64,000 nucleotides of DNA, taken from assembly GCF_014805685.1 (NCBI RefSeq), contig NC_060890.1:15898500-15962499 (forward strand). The letters run 5' to 3'. The notes beneath the pieces were generated by a model. It worked only from the letters and a program-made list of their open reading frames with translations, did not search any database and had not been told where the DNA came from. This document shows, one piece after another, positions 13,360 to 24,933 of this stretch. The stretch is from Silurus meridionalis. Lineage: Eukaryota > Chordata > Actinopteri > Siluriformes > Siluridae. The position numbers were made by a program, and so were the translations under genes. Every line of letters starts with the position of its first letter. The first letter of the stretch is position 1.

Positions 13360-14387
13360 CAGTGGTGGGCCGTCAGGGCCAGCAAAGCCTTCTCTGCTCT
13401 CCTAAACACTATCAGAAGCAGTGACCTACATTCACAACCTAAATTCTAATATTTATTCCATGAAATTATATTAATTTATTGTCTTCATTTCATAGTGTTT
13501 CTCTTTGTTGCACTGCTTCCAGTACGTGTATGTGGATGTTAGATTTTTTTTGTCCAATCAGATTTCAGGCTCTATGTGCTGCCATGTCAATCTAATCTGC
13601 CCAGGGCCTTCAGAATCAGTAGTGCTGGCCGATCTATCTTAGATTATATTAGCAATGGGTCTGTTTCTTTAACCAATCAGATTTAATATTCACCTCACAG
13701 GGTCAGCTAGCTGTCCCAGAAGGATGGAGCATTTTTTCCATCCTCTGATTGGTTGGTCAGAGGGAAACTGTTACAGCCAAATTCGACTGGCAAAACACAT
13801 CTGTAGCCCTGCACACATTAATACATCAGAAATAGACTTTTTTTATGCCTACAATGGCTGACGGAGGAAGAGGAAGTGATTTGGTCTCGGACATACTTAA
13901 AAATACATTTGGAAGAAAAGCTAGACATCGTTAGGAGGTCGGCCAACCACGAAGCTAGCTAGCTTGTCTCAGCTCAGGAAATGGTTTGTTCACCACTTCC
14001 AGACCAGTGAATACGAGCGGTACCACTGGATTACCGCCTCTGAGTAGCGGTGCAAATTATGAGTCTGCATCTCTGGTGAGTAGGTTGTATTTTATTTATT
14101 TTTCATGTTTTTGTCATGTTATTAGACACATATTGATTCAGAACTACTCCAGATGATGTAGTGCACAGTTGTGGTTGTAGTGTAGAGGTTTGGAATTGTC
14201 TGAACTGGGTTTTTTGCTTAAGTAAAATGGTATGTCTCTCTCTCTCTGTAATGCCATGTGCTGTTATATTGCGTTTTTGTATAGTATTGATGGTTTCTAT
14301 AATTGCGACGTGATAGTGGTGGTATCAAGAGGTGGATCAAGTCGGGTAAGTCCCACTGAAGGCCCAGGTACCAAAGGCCCGCCACTG
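13360..14387 (+). mobile_element. hAT-superfamily element with perfect 8-bp target duplication
   Basis: The left end is CAGTGGTGGGCC and the right end, reverse-complemented, is CAGTGGCGGGCC (11 of 12 matching). CTATTTAC flanks both sides directly (13352-13359 and 14388-14395), an 8-bp duplication as expected for hAT. The 1028-bp element keeps a relic of the first transposase exon at about 13854-14072: ATG at 13854, MADGGRGSDLVSDILKNTFG, then after a frameshift an LASLSQ...FVHHFQTSEYERY segment typical of TTF-type zinc finger hAT transposases, with stops. The catalytic domain is absent, so it is non-autonomous. Confidence 0.85.
13854..14072 (+). pseudogene. hAT transposase first-exon relic (TTF zinc-finger type)
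   Basis: The ATG opens a frame that loses register after about 27 codons. A different frame then carries the RPTTKLASLSQ and FVHHFQTSEYERY motifs, with a stop before the C-K-L block and a GTGAGT donor-like site just after. No catalytic region follows before the terminal repeat. Function is lost. Confidence 0.6.
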
Positions 14388-14645
14388 CTATTTACATTCC
14401 CATGAACAATAAAATTAGACACTTCACGCATCACCAAAATTCTATCATTTTTCAGCAATGCATATTATAAAAAAAACACATCCTTTAAACCTCAGTTAAT
14501 TCTTTATAACATTACAGTACATTTCCCCTATATTGTTCAAAACCCAACCCATGTGCAATACTTCTACATATTATCAGCACATTGGACGATCCCAGCTGTT
14601 TATCACATTGCTGTGGTGTGCCAGCGTGCTTTTTAAAGCAAATTA

Positions 14646-15062
14646 AACATTTAACATTTAGTCCCCATTTGCTATTATAATAACCTCCATTCTTCTGGGA
14701 AGAGGAGTGCGGTTGTGGAGATTTGTAGCTCGTTCATCCAGTGTTGGTAAAGCCAAGTACCAGTGTAGGTGAGGTGAGGAGGCCTGGGTGCAGTGAGCGT
14801 TTCAAATCATCCTAAAGGTGTTCAATAGCAGGAAACTTAAGATCTTCAACTGCAAACCATGTAAACAAAATCTTCATGGACCTGGCTTACTGCAAAAGGA
14901 TATTGTCATGCTTGAGGAGGTTTGGATCTCCTAGTTTAAGTGAAAAGAAAGTTTTATGCTACTGAACAATTATGTGTCTTCAACTTTGTTTAAACAGTTT
15001 GAGCAGAACTACATATGGATTCAAAAACTCAGGTACCCCAATACTTTTATCCATAGTGTGTC
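14646..15062 (+). mobile_element. Tc1-like derivative (TAGTCCCCATTTGCT family), copy 1
   Basis: It matches, with heavy decay, the short Tc1-derived repeat whose intact ends read TATGGACAAAAGTATTGGGA. Landmarks: TTTAGTCCCCATTTGCTATT, GGAGTGCGGTTGTGGAGATT, GATATTGTCATGCTTGAGGA, and ATACTTTTATCCATAGTG at the right end. Other copies in the window are at 24185, 28490, 30930, 36065, 45745 and 47095. Confidence 0.65.
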
Positions 15063-16770
15063 TCCCATTTATTTATCCTCAAACCATTTACTCATAGGTT
15101 ATGTGGTCATTTTGCATATAGTGTTATTTCTTCTGATCATACACAAAGAAATCAATCAATCAATGTCACTATCACTTTCTTTTTATTTAGGCACCAATAA
15201 TTTATGTGGATTTATTTGTACTGTTAAGGGACAGGAGCACACATGCACAAGTTAGGTTAAAAGCCACATAAAACAGACTTGTGTAATTATCGCTGGCAAG
15301 ATGACACCGCATTCTTTTCACTTTTAGACATCAAAATCGTTTTTGTGCACATTTTGAAACTTCAGCTTACATCAAAACATCTCGTGTGTGATTCTTGAGA
15401 GAATCACCATCACAAACCACAAGAAAATCACTCACACCAGCTCAAGGTTGTTCACTCAAACTAGCTAAATCTAAACTCCAGTCTGTAAGACAAACAGTCT
15501 GATATCAAAGAGGCAGTTCTCAGATGCTTTCATGCACTGTTGTTCTTTTCAAAAAAATATGATTGCTGGTGAGAAATCTAAGCAGCGTCTGGGAATTTTC
15601 TAGACATTTAAACATTCAACATCCACAGCAACACGATGGCAATTGCCGTTACGCTGAAATGTATGTCAAGTCCAAGATGACAAAGTGGACCTGACCTGTG
15701 TCTAGAGAATGAGATGTCCTAAGTTTTATAAGAAGCAAGAAGGCATTTACAGTACATAGCAAGAGCTGAAATTATGCTGAATAGAAGACGTGGCATAAAA
15801 GTTTAATATCTTAGAAGCATTTTTCTAGGCAAGATACAGCAGCAGCAAAACTATCATCTTTGCAAATATATAAGCTATTCTCAATTTATCTGTGTATATA
15901 TCTATATAGAGATACAATGAATCTATTTCGGAACATATATATTAACCGGCTTATATTAAAACATTTGGTAGGGTTTAGAAACAGTTAAGGTACATTCATT
16001 TACCCTGTGATTCTTTCAACCGAAAATAGTCTTTAAATACATCTTAAACAATACACGACACACTTTCCCACATACACATCAAGAACTGTTACTTTTAGAA
16101 TAGAAACTGTATATAAAATAGGATTTTTAGAATATATTTTCTTTCTTTAAGTGAGATAAGCAGCTTGAAGAATTTCACGACCAAGTCCTCAGCACAGGTG
16201 GTAGCAGTGTAGCAAAGTCTAGAGTGAGGATGCGGGTCAAAAAGGCGGTCTATAAACAAAGTGGTAAATGCAGTTTACCAGCACCATGTTGTAATCCTTA
16301 CTGTACAACTTAACTTATACGACCTTAAACCAAATTTCATGTTACTTTGAGCTGCTTTCCAGCTTGAATCCTTTTTCCAAACGCTACATAGGTAAAGGGA
16401 TATTTCACTTCAATTTTAGCTGCCTAGCATATTCATGCTAGATATTTAGTGCGTTGCCATTTTGATTAAACTTTTCCTTTTGTGTCCTTGCACATAAGCT
16501 TATCAATTAGATTTTTATTTAACTGTCCTGGTATTTATGCATTTCCCAAATACTGCCTGGCCCAATCAGGCATTATTAATTAGCTTCCAAAGGATCGCTC
16601 CCCTGCATCGCAAAAATTTTAAAAGTCTGGGACCATATTGGGATTGGTAAATTTAAAAATGGAAATAAACAATTTTAGAATTTTGAGGAAAAAAGTTTTA
16701 AAAAATCATATAAACTATTCATTATTCAATATGTTGCTTTTGTACAATTTGCCCATTAATGCCTTTGTAC
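15063..16770. other. 3' flank of znf438, no gene seen
   Basis: Mostly unique-looking sequence with no long open frame. The 15290-16500 part is free of obvious repeats and could include an extended znf438 3'UTR. Confidence 0.4.
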
Positions 16771-16792
16771 AAAATTTCAGAGTTTATACCAT

Positions 16793-16798
16793 TTTATT
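16793..16798 (-). terminator. Candidate polyadenylation signal for znf438
   Basis: TTTATT on the plus strand reads AATAAA on the minus strand, about 440 bp past the znf438 stop codon. This gives a 3'UTR of roughly 0.45-0.5 kb. A second AATAAA complement at 16514-16519 would give a longer UTR. AT-richness makes chance hexamers common, so either may be unused. Confidence 0.3.
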
Positions 16799-17241
16799 TT
16801 ATCCACTGTAGCATGTGTTCACATGGCATTAGCCTTTATCAAAATGAATGAACCTGAAAAACTTGGGTGTTGTATTTTAAAGTAAAAAAAACAAACAAAA
16901 AGAAATAAAACAAAGAAATCCTAACAAAAGCATTTTCACTTGTGGTCTCAGATTATAGACCACCGCTGTAGGTGCATTTATAATGCTCAAAGCTGAATTT
17001 TAAAAGACTGTCTAGAAGTCGATTCTTCCATAACTGTGTCTGTTGCAAAGAAACAAATACACATACATGCCAAAAAAAAAGAACTTTACAATTTATATAA
17101 AAAGCAAACTTTTTAAATTAACAGTTACATTTTCCTTTCAGTATCAAAACAAAACTGTGCAAAACTCAAATTAAAAAAAATATGAAAGAAACTAATGAAA
17201 ATGTTCCATGCATACTGCTTGGTCGAATGCTACTTGTATCC

Positions 17242-17797
17242 TCACTTTGAATCCAGAACCTCCCAGAGCATGACTGGGTTTTCACACTTGTGAATCCTCC
17301 TCCAATGTTCCAGAACTTCCTGCTTGCTGTCCAAAACCTCACTGCACAGTATACAATTAAATTGTGACCCTGCTCTTAGGGTCACACATTTGACAGACCC
17401 CTCAGAGAAGTACTCTTCTTCTGTACTTTCTTTCTTCACTTCCAGTTCTTCCTCCTGACTCTCTATAACCCCGTGGTGGTGGGCGTGCAGGTGGCGCTCA
17501 AGCTTGGAGAATGTGAAGAACTCCTCGTCGCAACTTCCGCACCGAACCAAGTTGCGCCTCTCATTGAGTTGCCTCCAATAGTGGGCTGCGTGCTTAACCA
17601 GCTCGTTCTCGGCCTCACGTCCCTCATGCATGGCCCCCTCTTTTAGATGGACTTGGACTTCCTCACCATGCACATACAATAAGTGTAGCTTCATGTCAGC
17701 AAAGGTGGGTGTGATTGCCTGGCAGCGGCCACACTTAATCTGTAACTCCACAGGATCCTCACGCTGCTCTGAAGTGTGGTCTTCAGAATCGACACAC
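17242..17797 (-). CDS. znf438: znf438 terminal coding exon (exon 3 of the model)
   Basis: A long T-rich tract (complement of 17800-17820) leads to the acceptor CTTCAG with AG at 17799-17798; coding begins at 17797. Splicing to exon 2 restores the Gly codon (GG|G) and gives CVDSEDHTSEQREDP before VELQIKCGRC, in frame. The apparent start at 17751 is a GTG inside the exon, not a real start. The exon encodes fingers 4-6 (the IKCGRC, VRCGSC and FNCILC fingers) and an acidic linker. The protein ends VLWEVLDSK-like (MLWEVLDSK), close to the human C-terminal region. It stops 17 codons after the last zinc ligand. Confidence 0.92.
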
Positions 17798-19644
17798 CTG
17801 AAGAAAAAAAGAAAAAAAAAAGTGTAAATTAGGCTAAGCAGTGTATCGGTAGGTTGTGAAGCAGCTTGCCTCTAAGCACACCATTATATAGACTGATTTC
17901 TATTCTTTGTATGTATTTTCATCACAATTATCTTTCTCTGGAATTAAGAGGACCACACATGTTCCACCATGATCAGGACTAGGTAATAATCAAGTTTCTA
18001 TGGATTGCTTTCATAGATAGTCTTACCCTTCAATGGGTGTATTCTCTTCATGTTGACGGATGGATGGCTCCACAGTAAGAATGACCCTGTGCACTTCTCG
18101 AAGGTGGCTGAAGTACACGCCAACATACCCAAACACCTTCTCACAGAACTCACAGCGGAGGCTCTTCCTAGGCCTCCCCTCTGAATGGTGAAGCTTCATG
18201 TGTGTGCTTAGGCTGCCCGAGTGAGCATAGGCTTTTCTACACACCGGACAGCCATATGGTCTCAGGTTACTGTGGCTGTTCATGTGACTCTGTAGGTGAT
18301 GCTTAAACTGAAAACACCTACTGCAGGTAGTACATCGATGGATTGCGCGACTACCCACATATGCAAACCCTCCACAGTTTCCAGTTTCTGCCATAGATTG
18401 CTGACCTTGGGAAGGTATAGACACTAAGCCTGACTGGACAGTGCTTAGGGGTTTTCCTGACATCTCCTGCCCCATGACAAGTTTCTGGTCAAGGTTCTTA
18501 GAGCTAGAGAGAGAAGCTAGTGGTAGAAGTTGAGGAACAGTGGTTTCCATAAAAAAGATTGGCTTTGGCCGAATACTGCGATACTTTTTTGAAATGTCCA
18601 CAACCTTATCCTGTGAGGAAGAAGACTTGGTACTAGATGGCGGTTTCTCTGGCACTCTCCTAGAGAAAAATGACAACGATCTCTTTTTCTTTGCTTCAAA
18701 AGACAGAATGTCTTCCACAGTTTTCCTTTTTCTCCCTCTCTTCTTGCCTGTTGGTTTCTTGCAGCAAGTGCTATTTGTACTCCTGATTCTGCCTTTGGAG
18801 ACCAAGTCTTTGATGTCCGAATAGTTTTTTGGCCCATTTTTGGGTTGAATCAATGGGGCTTTCACTGGGGACAAGGTACTGGCAGGACCTGTGGATGGTA
18901 AAAGGGAATTCTTCACCTTGGCGTATGGCAGGATGGGGAGTTTTCCCTTGGGGGGTGAGGGGATGATCTGGACAGCTTTGCTGAAGATAGTGGGGGAAAG
19001 GACAGTAATAGCACTTCCTGTAGAGGTACCTTCTGTTTTTATGGTTTTGCTGTTACTGACAGGAGCAACATGTGCAGTGGCAGTGGCTCTAGTGGAGTAG
19101 CTTATTTTGTTGAGAGAATCAACATTTCTTTTCACAGCTTGGTCTATCGGTGACCCTGAACAAAAGACAGCATTATCTGGCAGCAAGTTTTCAGATGAAT
19201 CAGCAGCGCCTATCCCAACAATCTGCTCAGATGATGATTCTGGGGTCTCAGGCGAACTGGAAACACCCAAATTGGTTTTCAGTGCAGACTTTGCTTGTGG
19301 AAGCTTGCCCCCCTTGGCTGAGTTCTGTATCTTACTGCTAGCCTTTTCTGAAGTTCTCTGGCTTCGCATTGACTGAAACCTGGGAATAGGTAGTTTTAGA
19401 CTTTGTGGTGATGTCTGAGGCAAAGCCACTAATGAGAAAGTACCCTCTTGTCCAGCTACCTGCATAAGCGCAAAGTTTTGTGCAGGTACTAAGATGGATT
19501 TGGGACTGACAGCTGTAGAAGCCTCTGGAAGGGTAGAGGATGGTTGGCTGGATATCACTGCAGAAGATGAACCCAGTGTTGGAGCTTTAGGCGCAATGGT
19601 ACGAAACTGAACGGCTTTTCCCTGTGCAATAGGACGGCTATCAT
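17242..19644 (-). CDS. znf438: Zinc finger protein 438 (znf438), coding exons 2 and 3
   Basis: This is a nuclear C2H2 zinc finger protein; the human counterpart is described as a transcriptional repressor. The coding sequence is join(18027-19644, 17242-17797) on the minus strand, ending in TGA at 17244-17242. Seen in the translation and shared with human ZNF438 as I recall it: the blocks QFRTIAPK, ALMQVAGQEGTFSLVALP, LKLPIPR, an LSPTI...KAVQ...PKGKLPI segment, a basic GRKRK stretch that may be a nuclear localisation signal, and KYRSI.PKPI. Six C2H2 fingers follow; in the 736-residue model they are at about 450-470, 478-498, 510-531, 574-595, 638-658 and 700-721. All have C-x2-C-x12-H-x3/4-H spacing with every ligand present. 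The middle of the protein is Ser/Pro-rich and probably disordered. Exon 2 opens in mid-codon after an AG acceptor, so the initiator ATG lies upstream. No frameshift or internal stop is seen. The length is shorter than human (about 828 residues). The family assignment is strong. Confidence 0.93.
17798..18026 (-). other. znf438: znf438 intron between exons 2 and 3 (229 bp, phase 2)
   Basis: The intron begins GTAAGA at 18026 and ends TTCAG at 17798 on the minus strand. The acceptor is preceded by a near-pure polypyrimidine tract. It is short for this locus and contains no recognisable repeat. Confidence 0.9.
18027..19644 (-). CDS. znf438: znf438 large coding exon (exon 2 of the model)
   Basis: The acceptor reads TTTTGACAG with AG at 19646-19645, so the exon starts at 19644. 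The donor reads AAGG then GTAAGA with GT at 18026-18025, so the exon ends at 18027. The exon is 1618 nt. It enters with the last two bases of a codon (incoming phase 1) and leaves after two bases of a Gly codon (phase 2). The open frame appears to continue 7 nt above the acceptor and begin with TTG at 19651, but that is intron sequence. The exon encodes the conserved N-terminal blocks, the basic region and fingers 1-3. Confidence 0.93.
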
Positions 19645-19727
19645 CTGTCAAAAGAACGAGTTTGCAATCAAATCATGGTCATGCAACGGCATTCATACTT
19701 ATACTTGAGTATGCATATAAACCTAAT

Positions 19728-20422
19728 TTAAAAAAAAGTTGGGACTCTGTTTAAAATAAATAAATAAATAAATAAACTGCAAATTTCATTAAAAGTTAGG
19801 AAATTGCCATTTTAAAACAATGCTCTAGTATCCACTCTTCTTTTAACATCAGTCAATATACATCTGAGGGGACCAGTTGCTGGAGGTTTGTGAAAGGAAT
19901 ATAGTCCCATTTGTGTTTAATACAGGATTCTAGCTGCCCAACAGTTCTGGGTCTTCTTTGTTGCACTTTGTTTTATGATGTGCCAAATGTCTTCAAATGT
20001 TGTAAGGGCTATTTTGCAGTCTCCATTATAGAACCTGGACTCTTCCACCATTAAGCCATGCTGTGGTAATCGATGTAGATGGAATTGTTTCTGGATCATT
20101 TTTACATATTGCTTTTTCTTTGCATGACAGTTTTACCTCACATTTGTTAACACGATGAACTGTGAGGTGTTTCTTAGCACATGCAGTGATTTTCATTACA
20201 TTGAGAGACTCAGAAGCCTGAAGACTTCTTCCGCCTAAGATGCTCTTTTTTTTTATAGCCAATCACGCTACTGACCTGTTGCTAATTGACCTAATTAGTT
20301 GGGAAATGTTTCTTCAGCTGTTTCTTTTTAGTTTTATTTTGTATTTTTTTAATTAATTAATTTATTTATTTTTACATTTTACCCAGCATCCTCACTTTTT
20401 TGGAATTATAGTTGTACCAGTA
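19728..20422 (-). mobile_element. Degenerate Tc1-like element just upstream of znf438 exon 2
   Basis: The ends AAAAGTTGGGAC (left) and CACTTTTTTGGAATTATAG (right) and the landmarks GACCAGTTGCTGGAG, CAGGATTCTAGCTGCCCAAC and AGCCAATCACGC...GACCTGTTGCTAATT match a fish Tc1-like family whose transposase reads on the minus strand. A piece encoding a WDNIPLPKLQ...-type C-terminus is missing or decayed, and the middle is deleted. The element ends about 85 bp from the exon 2 acceptor. Confidence 0.6.
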
Positions 20423-21311
20423 AATATTCTACATACAAAAAAAATACTATTTAGATTTGTTTTAAACTGCTTTTTATTTATATTGTGTTTGGTACTTTAT
20501 AGAGGATGCTGAGAGTCAGCACAAAGACTAAACTCGTTTTTTTGAAGCTGAGAAAAACCTTTATTTACACCTGGAAGAGAATAAGCTTGGTTTGGCAGCT
20601 AATTTTGACAGTGCATGGACCTTGCCCATTTCCCCTTTCATGTGCTATGAAATACTTGAATTTTATATGGACCATTGATTCCAGCTCATCTGTGATTGTT
20701 GCCAGAAGTGCAAAGAAAGGAAAAGTCTATGTGGAGGGTGAAGTTGATAGTCAGAAGTAACCGGTTTTCAGATTTATATATTTTTTAATCTTTAATTAAA
20801 TAGAAATCATAATAATACAAATAGTTTTATTGCCACTGATTTGTTATATGATATGATTTGCAATTAAAAATATAAAAAAGAACCTTAAGCTTAATTTTGA
20901 CCTAGTTTGTTAGAATGTATGAATTCTTTGATTCTTTAAAATCTTCACATTCACCTTGAACACCTGGTCACTTGCACTCGAACACTTACCTTTTTAGTAT
21001 ACTCGCAACGCACAGTTAAAAACAATGTTTAACATATTGCAGCTTTCTGCGATATTGCAGAATATATGTTATGGCAGCCTAGTACTAATGTTGAGCAGAA
21101 GATGACATGAACACCAACTTGTCTAGGATTAAAGTTCTTCTGGAGGTAAATCCTTATGGGGCATTAGCTAAGATAAAGAGGAAGATGTATGTATTTTGGT
21201 CACAACCAGATATACAATGAGACAGACCAGCTACACAGATTAGCAGATGAGAGGTGAGGAGTTCAAAGGTGACAGTCTGTTGTTTATGTTAGTGGAGGAG
21301 TTATAGTCAGG

Positions 21312-21312
<1 letters not shown>

Positions 21313-21362
<50 letters not shown>
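21313..21362. repeat. (GT)25 microsatellite
   Basis: An uninterrupted GT run. A second short (AC)n lies at 21949-21971. Confidence 0.95.
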
Positions 21363-21364
<2 letters not shown>

Positions 21365-21579
21365 CATGTGCCTCAGCCATGCGTAAAAAAAGAATGTGCT
21401 GAGAAGGCCAATAGATGGTCATTGGGTCAGGAGAGCTTTGCCAACTGCCCAACCCTCACATAGAACACTGGCTATAATCAGGTATACCTTAGTACAGATT
21501 TAGTAATAATTGTTTTTTTTCTTATATGCCTCTTCAACCTGTTCATCTCCCTTTTCCCTTTGTACATCGTATCTAAATG

Positions 21580-21700
21580 TCTCTATTTATGGCATTTACC
21601 AGATGCCTTATCCAGAGTGGCGTACAAAATTCTACAATTCTACTTCTATGAAAGCACTTAATTATGTGAAGCTTATTAACGATTTATACCATTGTTTATA
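21580..21700 (-). repeat. Reversed LINE 3' tail
   Basis: ATGGCATTTACCAGATGCC followed by TTATCCAGAGTGGCGTACAA is the reverse complement of the tail seen at 3470-3690, here on the opposite strand and more diverged. Confidence 0.6.
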
Positions 21701-22321
21701 TACTAACTTTTGTAAAAAAACATCTATAGAGATGGCAAACTCCACACTTACTTTGTATGGATGATTTTAAAGGGCCGGTCCGCTGCTCCTGGGTTTTCAT
21801 TGCTGCCATTGTCACTATAAATGGAAACACAACAACAACACAGCTCAGCATTTTCTACCCAATGGGAGTGAACTATTGAGTGACACTAGTTAATTGTGGC
21901 TATATTTATTATAGATTGCTTGCGGTCTCTTGAAGACTCTTGTAGAGACACACACACACACACACACACACTATCAAAAGCAGACGACATTCCAGATGTG
22001 ATGGGGTAAAGATTAGCATGGGCTCAAAGCTAGAAAAACAAAAGGAGGGCGAGGACAGGGGAAGGGAGAAATGAAGAGAGGAGGAGGGGATTATCTGGGA
22101 CGGTCAAATGGATGTGTGCGTGCTTGTGAGTGCACGAGCTCTGGCCTATAGGTGAGGGTCTTCATCTGTAGTGGTGAGATAAGCGCTTTGGAGTGTAAGC
22201 GTGAGCATGGGTGTGGAAAGTCGCATGCTAAGCTGGGGTAGGCCATTGCCTGATATATGTGGGGAGATGAAGTTGATCTGCAGTAGATAACAGAGGTGGA
22301 CATACACAATGTGGAGAGTCT

Positions 22322-22402
22322 ATTTCAATTCAATTCCAATTCATTTTTATTTGTATAGCGTTTTTAACAAGGAACACTGTCTCAAAGCAGCTTTGCACAG
22401 AT
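22322..22402 (-). repeat. Reversed fish retroelement tail
   Basis: AATTCATTTTTATTTGTATA, then GCGTTTTTAACAAGGAAC and CTGTCTCAAAGCAGCTTTG, is the reverse of the tail found at 1410-1498 and 4440-4515. Confidence 0.65.
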
Positions 22403-22873
22403 AATGCGGTGATTTCCTGGGGTGAAGTGATCAAAAGCACCCTTCCCATACGTAAATTCTTTTCCAAGCTATTAGTCATTCTCAGCAATAAATAAATAAA
22501 TAAATAAATGACAGCAAAACACATTGTTTTATCTTCATTTTTAATCTACATAGATAAACCACCATCTTCGTTAGACATTTTTCTCTTGTAGCATAATTCA
22601 TATATTATAGTGAAACTGTGTGATTATTGTGCGTGAATTATTTCCCTTTATAGCAGAGCAATGACTCGGGTAGAAAATAAGATCAGCCTGCATTTCTCCC
22701 CACAATATGCTCAAATGTGCACAAACACACACACACACACACCCCAGTATCTATAAAATATGTACGTACATGCAAAAACATACCAAATGCATACACAAAT
22801 CTTCAGTCATAAAAGCTAAAAAAATATATAAATACACTTGACAGACAATAGTAGGCTCTGCTAGTGTAGAAGT

Positions 22874-22883
<10 letters not shown>

Positions 22884-22941
<58 letters not shown>
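22884..22941. repeat. (CA)29 microsatellite
   Basis: An uninterrupted CA run preceded by a short CT stretch. A smaller (AC)n is at 22722-22741. Confidence 0.95.
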
Positions 22942-22944
<3 letters not shown>

Positions 22945-23784
22945 CTGAGTCATTAGCTGTCACCTGAGCCAATCAATGTAAAAGGAAAAATCTATTCCAA
23001 TTTTGAAAGTACAGGCTTGCCTCGGCATGCAGGATGTGAGCTAATCAATAAGTAAATCTCAGTGCATCTGAAAGAAGAGATTAATAGAGGAAAAATATCA
23101 CTACTCTGCAAATTCACTGTGCTTCGCTGTACCACCAGTGCTATATGTCTGAATGCTACATTCGGTTTGAGATGCACTGGCCTTCTGTCCCTTCCTGTTC
23201 ACGCAACAGTCCCAGATCACGATCTACGCCACTTTTGTGAAACGCTACTGTAGGACTGTGCAGACTGTAGGAATATTCAGCACACAGTGAAAAAGTTCAG
23301 TCAGATGCCTGGAAATAAATCTGTGCATGAGATGGCCACACAGTCTAAAAGATAATGACATGCAGAAATCATCCTCTAGGCAGTGATTATTTGAGAAGGT
23401 TTCTGTGGAGAAGAGTCTCATTTCCTCACTCAGGCCCAACAGGATGCTATAAATCTAAAGTGTTAAACTCTGACCTATGGAATGCAGTCGCCAAGAGCGA
23501 TTTGGCAAATGCCACCTATGTGATGTAGCACAGGACAGGAAGTGAATGCAGCTGTCCAAGTAATAGTCTCACAGTATAGTATGATGTCACAAGTACTTCC
23601 AGGTCAGCAGCAAGCGTCGACCTTCTCAGAATCCCTTCGAGAACATGGGATGTGTTTAAATATGTTTTTTATTTTAAAGAAATACCTGAAGTAAATATAT
23701 TCCTTGGGAATAAGATATGATGTTTGTTTACTTTATAGCTTATTACTTATTTGTGCATTGTGCCTGTCTTGCAATTGTGACTTG

Positions 23785-24045
23785 GATTTATAGCCACATT
23801 TTCTCCCAAATTGGTCACTGATCCCAAATCCCACACACCAGCAAGAGTTCGCCCAACTTTCCTCCTCTACACAAGCCCACAGATGCACATGAGTGTCTAG
23901 TGTTGCTCTAATTGACAGCAGAGAGAGTAATACCAGCTTTCCCACCCAGTGAGCATGGCCAATTATGCTCTGTTGGACTCCTAGTCATGGATTGCTGTGA
24001 TCTCATCGGGATTCAAACTTACAATCTCAGATGATAGGGGAGAGA
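23785..24045 (-). repeat. tRNA-derived SINE, reversed
   Basis: Read on the minus strand, the head near 24045 has CCCTATCATCTGAGATTGTA followed by AGTTTGAATCCC, which resembles a tRNA B box (GGTTCGAATCC). A long unique-looking body follows. No clean tail or target duplication was found, so the family is not assigned. Confidence 0.45.
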
Positions 24046-24184
24046 ATTCTTGAGGGTCATCCAAGAGTCACAAAAATATCCTAAAGGTCAAGCTTTGAAA
24101 AGGACTATTTGTGCTGCAATAGACTAAATCCTGAGCGAAAATCTACAATTTTGTACCATACAAAAAATCTTCTTACTTTATGAG

Positions 24185-24600
24185 CATCTCATTCCACATT
24201 AGTCTCTATTTGCTGTTCTAATAACCTCTACTATTCTGGGAGGATGTTCCTGTGAAGTGTGGTTATGGAAACTCGTTTAGCCACATGGGCTAAAGTCAGG
24301 TACTGATGTACTGCATTCCAATTCAGCTAGAAGATGATGTTTGATAGGGTCGGGGTTAGAGCTCTATAGCAGGCCACTGACGATCTTCCACTTTAGACCG
24401 TGTAAAAAAACATCATGGAGCTGACTTTGTGCACAGGGACATTGTCATGTTGGAGCAGGTTCGGGTCTCCTCATTCAAGTGAAGGGAACATTTAAAGCTT
24501 CCACTGATCTGAAGGCATCCTATACACTTGTGTGCCTCCAACCTTGTGGTAATAGTTTAAAGAAAGAACCATAAACAGCTCTTTTGTTAATATAATGTAT
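24185..24600 (+). mobile_element. Tc1-like derivative (TAGTCCCCATTTGCT family), copy 2
   Basis: The landmarks TTAGTCTCTATTTGCTGTTC, CATTCCAATTC, AGGGACATTGTCATGTTGGA and GTGTGCCTCCAACCTTGTGG are in order. It is the same family as 14646-15062, without intact ends. Confidence 0.65.
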
Positions 24601-24933
24601 GAGTTTAGTATAGTTGTGATATACTGGCTGTAGAAGTCAGAAATGGCCCATTTAATCTACCCCAAATGCTTTTATTTTCTAACTAAACTTTCTTTTGTCT
24701 TCTTCATGGTTGGTGGTTAACTATAACCAAAAAAATATATAAATAATTTATAAAATAAATAAATTAAATAAAATATATATCTCCTTCATCATTCTGTATT
24801 TCTCTCAGAGTATTAGAAAGCTGCCGCTAGAAAGGAAAACATTTAGGCCGGATATTTTTTTTATATAATTAATTATGCCAATGTTTCTGCTTTGTAGGCA
24901 AAAGCCATACACGCATCCAGGTTCATTGTGTGG

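Noticed and set aside
17242..17751. A separate small zinc finger gene starting at 17751
   Set aside because: The apparent start is GTG inside an exon. Splicing to exon 2 is in frame and gives the expected ZNF438 order.
18517..19376. Several frames of 63-106 codons overlapping znf438 exon 2
   Set aside because: They are shadows of the long znf438 frame on the other strand or in other frames.
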